Below are positions 60,104-64,000 of a stretch of 64,000 nt of DNA, piece by piece. The translations under genes were made by a program, and so were the position numbers. The stretch is from Thalassobacillus devorans (GTDB taxonomy: Bacteria; Bacillota; Bacilli; Bacillales; Halobacillaceae), in contig NZ_FXEH01000003.1 of NCBI RefSeq assembly GCF_900176565.1, forward strand, positions 62,001 through 126,000, read 5' to 3'. Positions within the stretch are counted from its first letter, which is position 1. Every line of letters starts with the position of its first letter. Under the pieces are notes generated by a model. The model was not told where the DNA came from. It saw only the letters and a program-made list of their open reading frames with translations, and did no database searches.

Positions 60104-60739
60104 ATGGAATTACCAGAAGAATTAGTGAAACTTGCGGAAGAACGAATTGCCCCCTATGATACCGAAGGGCTGGTCATCGGTGCCGGGAATGAAAGTGGAG
60201 ATATCATGATTGTCGGTGAAGCACCTGGTGAAAAAGAAGCCGTGGAAGGAAAACCGTTCATCGGACGCGCCGGCAAAGAGTTGGACAAACAATTGGAGTA
60301 TTTGGGATTGACCCGGGAGGATGTCTATATTACCAGTGCGGTTCGCAGCAGGCCATATAAATGGGTCAAGACGAACAAGAAAGGGACAGGAGGGAAGCGT
60401 AAGGCCAACCGGAAGCCGAATCAAAAGGAAATTCTGGCTCATGCCCCCATCCTCGATTACCAAATCGCTAAGATGAATCCACGTTTAATCATTGCGCTTG
60501 GCAGTGTCGCTTATGAACGGTTGACGGGCCGAAAAGATAAAATGACCGAAATTGTCGGTAGCACAATAGAAACGCCGGTGAAGAAGTTAAAAGAAGCCAA
60601 TGGGAAAGACTATACCTATACGGAAAAATCCTACACAATTATTCCGTTGTACCATCCCGCGGCGGTTTTTTATAACCCGGTGATCAAAGATGAAATTTAT
60701 CAGGCACTCGACCGGGTAAAAGATCACTTAATGAAATAA
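60104..60739 (+). CDS. uracil-DNA glycosylase superfamily protein without cysteines
   Basis: 211 residues. Motif A is MIVGEAPGEKEAVEGKPFIGRAGKELDKQL and motif B is IIPLYHPAAVFYNP, both of the family 4/5 UDG fold. Family 4 and 5 enzymes hold a [4Fe-4S] cluster on four Cys, two near the N-terminus; this protein has no Cys at all, so the cluster must be lost. The basic insert KTNKKGTGGKRKANRKPNQK may contact DNA. Uracil removal is plausible but not assured. The ATG at 60104 is favoured over the GTG five codons earlier. Confidence 0.82.
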   Translation: MELPEELVKLAEERIAPYDTEGLVIGAGNESGDIMIVGEAPGEKEAVEGKPFIGRAGKELDKQLEYLGLTREDVYITSAVRSRPYKWVKTNKKGTGGKRKANRKPNQKEILAHAPILDYQIAKMNPRLIIALGSVAYERLTGRKDKMTEIVGSTIETPVKKLKEANGKDYTYTEKSYTIIPLYHPAAVFYNPVIKDEIYQALDRVKDHLMK

Positions 60740-60852
60740 TCTTGGAAATCCTCGATGCTGTGCGGTTCAGCCGAGGTTGGATTTTTTACGACAACATGTG
60801 CTCCGGCAAGTACTACGAGACACATCATAAGCAAGACAAGTATGCCGACCAT
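60724..60852 (-). CDS. 42-residue membrane peptide divergent from the LacI gene
   Basis: MVGILVLLMMCLVVLAGAHVV followed by VKNPTSAEPHSIEDFQDYFIK: one N-terminal helix and a short outward or inward tail. AAAGGAGG lies 8 bases before the ATG at 60852, a very strong ribosome site. Its 3' end overlaps the UDG gene's stop by 16 bases in convergent orientation. It faces the LacI gene across a palindrome, which may control both. The family is not recognised. Confidence 0.6.
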   Translation of the reverse strand: MVGILVLLMMCLVVLAGAHVVVKNPTSAEPHSIEDFQDYFIK

Positions 60853-60888
60853 GTTTTCCACCTCCTTTGTTGGTTATACTTTAAGTTA

Positions 60889-60902
60889 TGAAACGCGTTT
60901 CA
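60889..60902. promoter_or_regulatory. LacI-type operator palindrome
   Basis: TGAAACGCGTTTCA, a perfect 14-bp palindrome with the central CG usual for LacI-family sites, lies 36 bases before the peptide start on the left and 88 bases before the LacI ATG. Autoregulation is likely. It differs from the cre consensus at the two central positions, so CcpA is not the natural reader. Confidence 0.72.
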
Positions 60903-60989
60903 GAGCAAGGGTTATTTTTAAATGGATTAGTGAAGATGAAGTTTTTCCCATGAGGCGCTGGGGAGGCTTTGGAAAAAGGAGGGGAAGGG

Positions 60990-61949
60990 ATGAGCAATAT
61001 CCGTGATATCGCAAAAGTTGCCAATGTATCAGTCACTACCGTTTCCCGTGTGCTTAACAACCACCCCTATGTGAAAGAAGACAAAAGAAAAGCGGTATGG
61101 GAAGCTGTGGAGCAGCTTGATTACCAGCAGAACATTAATGCGGTCCATCTTTCCAAAGGGAAGACATCTGTGATTGGTGTGGTCCTCCCTTATATCAATC
61201 ATCCTTATTTCAGCAGACTGCTGGAAGGGATTGCAGATGCGGCGGAAGGTGACGGTTACAAGCTGATGGTCATCCAGACGAATTATGAAGCGGAAAAAGA
61301 AATCGAAGCGCTGGACATGCTGCGTCTCAAACAGGTCGATGGCGTAATTTTCACTTCGAGGAATTCACCGTGGTACGTCCTGAAAGAATATCGTACCTAT
61401 GGACCGGTAGTAGCTTGTGAAAATAAACTGGACGAAGAGATATCGACTATCTTTATTGACCATTACCAGGCTTTTCAACTGGGAATGAACGTGTTAATGG
61501 AAAAGGGACACAGGAAAATCGGCTATTGTATAAGCAGGAGAAAAGGCAGCAATAGTCAAAAAAGACATGAAGCCTATTGCGATCAGCTGGAAAAGATTGG
61601 AGAACCTGTGAGAGATAAATGGATTTTTGAGAAATGTTTACATATGGAAGATGGTGCCCGCGTGCTTCAGGAATGGACGAAACTCGAGGACGCACCAACA
61701 GCTCTTGTCGTAACCAATGATCTGGTAGCTTCAGGTCTTCTGTTAGAAGCTGAAAAAATGGGGATAACCGTTCCTGAAAGGCTTGCTATTGTTGGATTTG
61801 ACGACCAGCCTTTAGCAGAGGCATTACAAATCACTACCATCCGGCTACCGCTTCATGAAATCGGAGCTGAGGCATTCAGGCAAGCAAAAAGTGACCAGGT
61901 TGTTCACAAGGCATTGCCTTTCCGGCTTATTGAACGAAAAACCGTATAA
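60990..61949 (+). CDS. LacI-family transcriptional regulator
   Basis: 319 residues: HTH MSNIRDIAKVANVSVTTVSRVLNNHPYV at the N-terminus, hinge (QQNINAVHLSKGKTSVIGVVLP) and a periplasmic-binding-type effector domain with VVTNDLVASGLLLEAEKMGITVPERLAIVGFDD. It binds a sugar or similar molecule and represses nearby genes. AAAGGAGGGG precedes the ATG at 60990; the longer frame is rejected. No sugar pathway is adjacent, so its targets may be itself and the small peptide gene. Confidence 0.92.
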   Translation: MSNIRDIAKVANVSVTTVSRVLNNHPYVKEDKRKAVWEAVEQLDYQQNINAVHLSKGKTSVIGVVLPYINHPYFSRLLEGIADAAEGDGYKLMVIQTNYEAEKEIEALDMLRLKQVDGVIFTSRNSPWYVLKEYRTYGPVVACENKLDEEISTIFIDHYQAFQLGMNVLMEKGHRKIGYCISRRKGSNSQKRHEAYCDQLEKIGEPVRDKWIFEKCLHMEDGARVLQEWTKLEDAPTALVVTNDLVASGLLLEAEKMGITVPERLAIVGFDDQPLAEALQITTIRLPLHEIGAEAFRQAKSDQVVHKALPFRLIERKTV

Positions 61950-61960
61950 GAAACTAGTAA

Positions 61961-61998
61961 AGCAGCTGCTCAAATCGAATGAGCGGCTGCTTTTATAT
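61961..61998 (+). terminator. terminator after the LacI gene
   Basis: AAAGCAGCTGCTCA pairs with TGAGCGGCTGCTTT (one G-T pair), then a T-rich tail. Confidence 0.88.
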
Positions 61999-62253
61999 TT
62001 ATTTCCTAAATCTCTCGTTACATCGTTCTCCACAGACGGTTCAGCTCTTCCTAGTTTTGTATTCTTTATAATTTTCTGAAAACGTATTGACTTTTTACTA
62101 TTGTCACGGTATCGTTATGTTAAACAATATGACACATATTTATCGTTACGATTTTTTAACGTTATATAAATGAGATTGTTGCACTTCGTACATAATCCAA
62201 TAACCTTTTCTTATTCAAACTACTTGTACTTGCTTGAAGGAAGGTTAAACGAC

Positions 62254-62289
62254 ATGGAAACATTCAGCAATCAACAATTACAGTTTTAA
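62254..62289 (+). CDS. possible 11-residue leader peptide before paaA
   Basis: A 12-codon frame (METFSNQQLQF) opens 9 bases after GGAAGG, which is as good as most ribosome sites here, and closes 45 bases before paaA. It is in the untranslated leader of the phenylacetate operon. It may couple or tune translation; two Phe codons are present but do not make a clear attenuator. The surrounding 380 bases otherwise hold no gene. Confidence 0.35.
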   Translation: METFSNQQLQF

Positions 62290-62333
62290 CTGAAACGTTT
62301 GTGAATCGTAATGATTATAAAGGAGGTAAAGAT

Positions 62334-63302
62334 ATGTCGACGACTTTATCCTATGATCGTCTATCTGAAGAAGAAAAACACGCTCATTTTATGGAGCGGA
62401 TTGAGAAAGGAGATAAGATTGAAGCGGATGACTGGATGCCCGACGACTACCGGATGACATTGATTAAATTGATATCTATGCATGGAATCAGTGAAATCAT
62501 GGGGGCACTTCCTGAGAAAGAATGGGTGCCAAAAGCTCCATCATTGCGAAGGAAATTGGGGATCATGGCTAAAGTGCAGGATGAAATGGGCCATGGGCAG
62601 CTGCTGTTGAGGGTAGCGGAAGACTTGATGAAACCACTGGGAAAAACAAGGGAAGAAATTATGCAAGATTTATTTCGCGGCGATTTAAAGTTTCATAATG
62701 TCTTTCATATGCCGGCTCCCACCTGGGGAGACGCTGGGTTGATCGGCTGGCTGGTTGATGGCGCGGCGATTATTACCCAAACCAATATGCTGAAAGCGTC
62801 TTACGGACCGTATGCCAGGGCGTTGAAACGTATTTGTGCAGAGGAAGTTTTTCATGCCCAGCATGGAGAGGCAATCATCATGGCACTGGCAGAAGGAACA
62901 GAAGAACAGCGCCCGTTGATTCAGGATGCCATTGACCGCTGGTGGGAATCATTACTGATGTTCTTTGGTCCGGCAAGCGCCAGTACGACGGGGGCTTCGA
63001 AGCAGGATACGACAATCAAGTATCGTATCCGGACAAAGACAAATGAAGAGCTGCGTCAGGATTTCCTGGATAAATATATCCCTAGAGTGCTTTCCCTTGG
63101 TTTGACAATTCCGGATGAAACGCTCCATTACGATAAGGAGAAGGGACAGTGGGTGTACCGTCAGCCGGATTGGAAAAAATTTAAAGAGATTGTACGAAAT
63201 AACGGTCCTAAATCAAAAGATCGTCTGGATTTGAGAATTACTGCTTATGAAAATAATGCGTGGGTACGTGAAGCATTAAGTCCAGACGGCGCAGTCGTGT
63301 AA
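62334..63302 (+). CDS. paaA: 1,2-phenylacetyl-CoA epoxidase subunit PaaA
   Basis: 322 residues, close to the family. The di-iron carboxylate site is in AKVQDEMGHGQLLLRVAEDL (ExxH) and KRICAEEVFHAQHGEAI (ExxxxH), as expected of the catalytic subunit, which puts one oxygen atom into phenylacetyl-CoA. It starts the paaABC(DE) operon. The ATG at 62334 follows AAAGGAGG; the longer frame is rejected. Regulators and other paa genes must lie beyond the right edge. Confidence 0.95.
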   Translation: MSTTLSYDRLSEEEKHAHFMERIEKGDKIEADDWMPDDYRMTLIKLISMHGISEIMGALPEKEWVPKAPSLRRKLGIMAKVQDEMGHGQLLLRVAEDLMKPLGKTREEIMQDLFRGDLKFHNVFHMPAPTWGDAGLIGWLVDGAAIITQTNMLKASYGPYARALKRICAEEVFHAQHGEAIIMALAEGTEEQRPLIQDAIDRWWESLLMFFGPASASTTGASKQDTTIKYRIRTKTNEELRQDFLDKYIPRVLSLGLTIPDETLHYDKEKGQWVYRQPDWKKFKEIVRNNGPKSKDRLDLRITAYENNAWVREALSPDGAVV

Positions 63303-63321
63303 AAAAGACGGGGGGATGGAA

Positions 63322-63678
63322 ATGACGACGAATAATGGACGTGATTTTTATCAGGAATTTGAAGTTTTCAGCAGTAAGTCGAATGGAGACCAGGTCCAGC
63401 ATCAGTTCAGCCTATTGGCGCCAAATGAAGAGATCGCGCTTGTTATGGCGCAGGAGAATTTCATGCGGAGACAGCCTGTCGCGGATATCTGGGTTGTGAA
63501 AAGGTCCAATGTCAGGAAAATGACACAGGAAGAAAAAGAGTCATTGCAACGATTGGACAACAAGGAATACCGAACAACCAAAGGATATGGTTACCTGAAG
63601 AAAAAATGGCGTCATTACGAACAGAACATTTTAGATGAAAAGGAAATTTTGTCATGGGGAGGGGACGAGAAACAATGA
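63322..63678 (+). CDS. paaB: 1,2-phenylacetyl-CoA epoxidase subunit PaaB
   Basis: 118 residues. The FEVFSSKSNGDQVQHQFSLLAPNEEIALVMAQENFMRRQPVADIWVVKRSNV pattern is PaaB, a small bridging subunit that holds two PaaAC units together. The ATG at 63322 is chosen because GGGGGG ends 6 bases upstream; the ATG at 63316 is too near. It overlaps paaC by 4 bases (ATGA), giving coupled translation. Confidence 0.93.
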   Translation: MTTNNGRDFYQEFEVFSSKSNGDQVQHQFSLLAPNEEIALVMAQENFMRRQPVADIWVVKRSNVRKMTQEEKESLQRLDNKEYRTTKGYGYLKKKWRHYEQNILDEKEILSWGGDEKQ

Positions 63679-64000
63679 AGTCTGCCCAGGAAGCAAAAGC
63701 TGACCAAAATTATCGAGCAACTCTGATGGAATTGTTGTACCAGCTGGCCGATGACGATTTCATCATCGCTTTTCGCGGCTCGGAATGGTTGGGGCTAGCT
63801 CCCCATATCGAAGAAGATGTCGCTTTTTCATCGATCAACCAGGATACGATGGGGCATGCGGCCATCTATTATCAGTTGTTAGAAGACTTAGGGGAAGGGA
63901 ATGCTGATGCCTTAGCTCATGGCCGGGAAGCATCACAGCGGAAGAATGCCGTCCTGCTGGAGGAAGTGAATGGGCCAGGTCATTATTTGAAGAAGCCGCT
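63675..64000 (+). CDS. paaC: 1,2-phenylacetyl-CoA epoxidase subunit PaaC, N-terminal part
   Basis: Partial: about 108 residues lie in the window and the gene runs off the right edge. MELLYQLADDDFIIAFRGSEWLGLAPHIEEDVAFSSINQDTMGHAAIYYQLLEDLG matches PaaC, the structural partner of PaaA with a degenerate di-iron site. The start overlaps the paaB stop by 4 bases. PaaD and PaaE would be expected next. Confidence 0.93.
   Translation, partial: MKSAQEAKADQNYRATLMELLYQLADDDFIIAFRGSEWLGLAPHIEEDVAFSSINQDTMGHAAIYYQLLEDLGEGNADALAHGREASQRKNAVLLEEVNGPGHYLKKP

Noticed and set aside
60889-60902. Palindrome read as a CcpA cre site
   Set aside because: It has GC at the centre where cre needs CG in the other phase (positions 7-8 mismatch), while it fits a generic LacI operator beside a LacI gene.

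Overview
The window looks like chromosome from a low-GC, endospore-forming Firmicute of the Bacillaceae, probably a salt-tolerant genus close to Halobacillus or Virgibacillus. The grounds are strong AGGAGG ribosome sites, many GTG and TTG starts, a YjcZ-type sporulation peptide, Bacillus-type DUF families (YpuA, YozB, YetF, YitT, YqcI), RsbR/SigB-like features, a Na+/H+ antiporter, and genes that consume the salt-stress solutes mannosylglycerate and glucosylglycerate. The genus is an inference. I saw no rRNA, tRNA, CRISPR array, transposase gene or prophage.

Layout. 1-571: start of hom and a tiny membrane peptide. 1293-11470: a nitrate respiration and sensing block. It encodes a cytochrome b with a Cys4 tail, a NapA/NarB-class molybdoenzyme without export signal, a four-cluster ferredoxin, a Tat-exported Rieske protein, three small unknown proteins, a NarK transporter fused to a PAS domain, a sensorless histidine kinase, an NreC-type regulator, the NreA nitrate receptor and a triple-PAS histidine kinase. 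Two identical-spacing GGGG-N4-CCCC dyads precede it. 11576-16328: MscL with a zinc ribbon, an MFS exporter, a Na+/H+ antiporter, a LysM protein and a formate/nitrite channel. 16406-24925: an RpiR regulator divergent from mngA-mngB-GH13_18 phosphorylase-glycerate kinase, a complete route from mannosyl- and glucosylglycerate to phosphorylated sugars and phosphoglycerate.

25248-49153 is a mosaic of single genes: oxidoreductases, transporters, an RsbR-like protein, YeiH with its LysR regulator, small peptides, DUF proteins and a NUDIX gene broken by one stop codon. 49150-52681: a candidate small RNA, a Cys/Met PLP enzyme, a type I toxin-antitoxin pair and an ABC exporter. 52837-55857: pflB-pflA under a Rex/Fnr-like operator. 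56205-61949: small membrane and PLA2-like proteins, a GyrI-like protein, an FAD oxidoreductase, a cation exchanger, a cysteine-free UDG-family protein and a LacI regulator. 62334-64000: paaA-paaB-paaC of phenylacetate catabolism, running off the end.

How it fits together: the nitrate block, pyruvate formate-lyase and the formate/nitrite channel suit a facultative anaerobe, and the mng cluster lets it feed on osmolytes released by neighbours. Between genes lies a MITE-like repeat family with about 20-bp terminal inverted repeats around one, two or no copies of a structured GC-rich module. The most notable new candidates are the nitrate reductase with its split transporter-sensor, this repeat family, the type I toxin-antitoxin locus, a duplicated pair of 45-residue peptides and several hairpins that bury ribosome sites.
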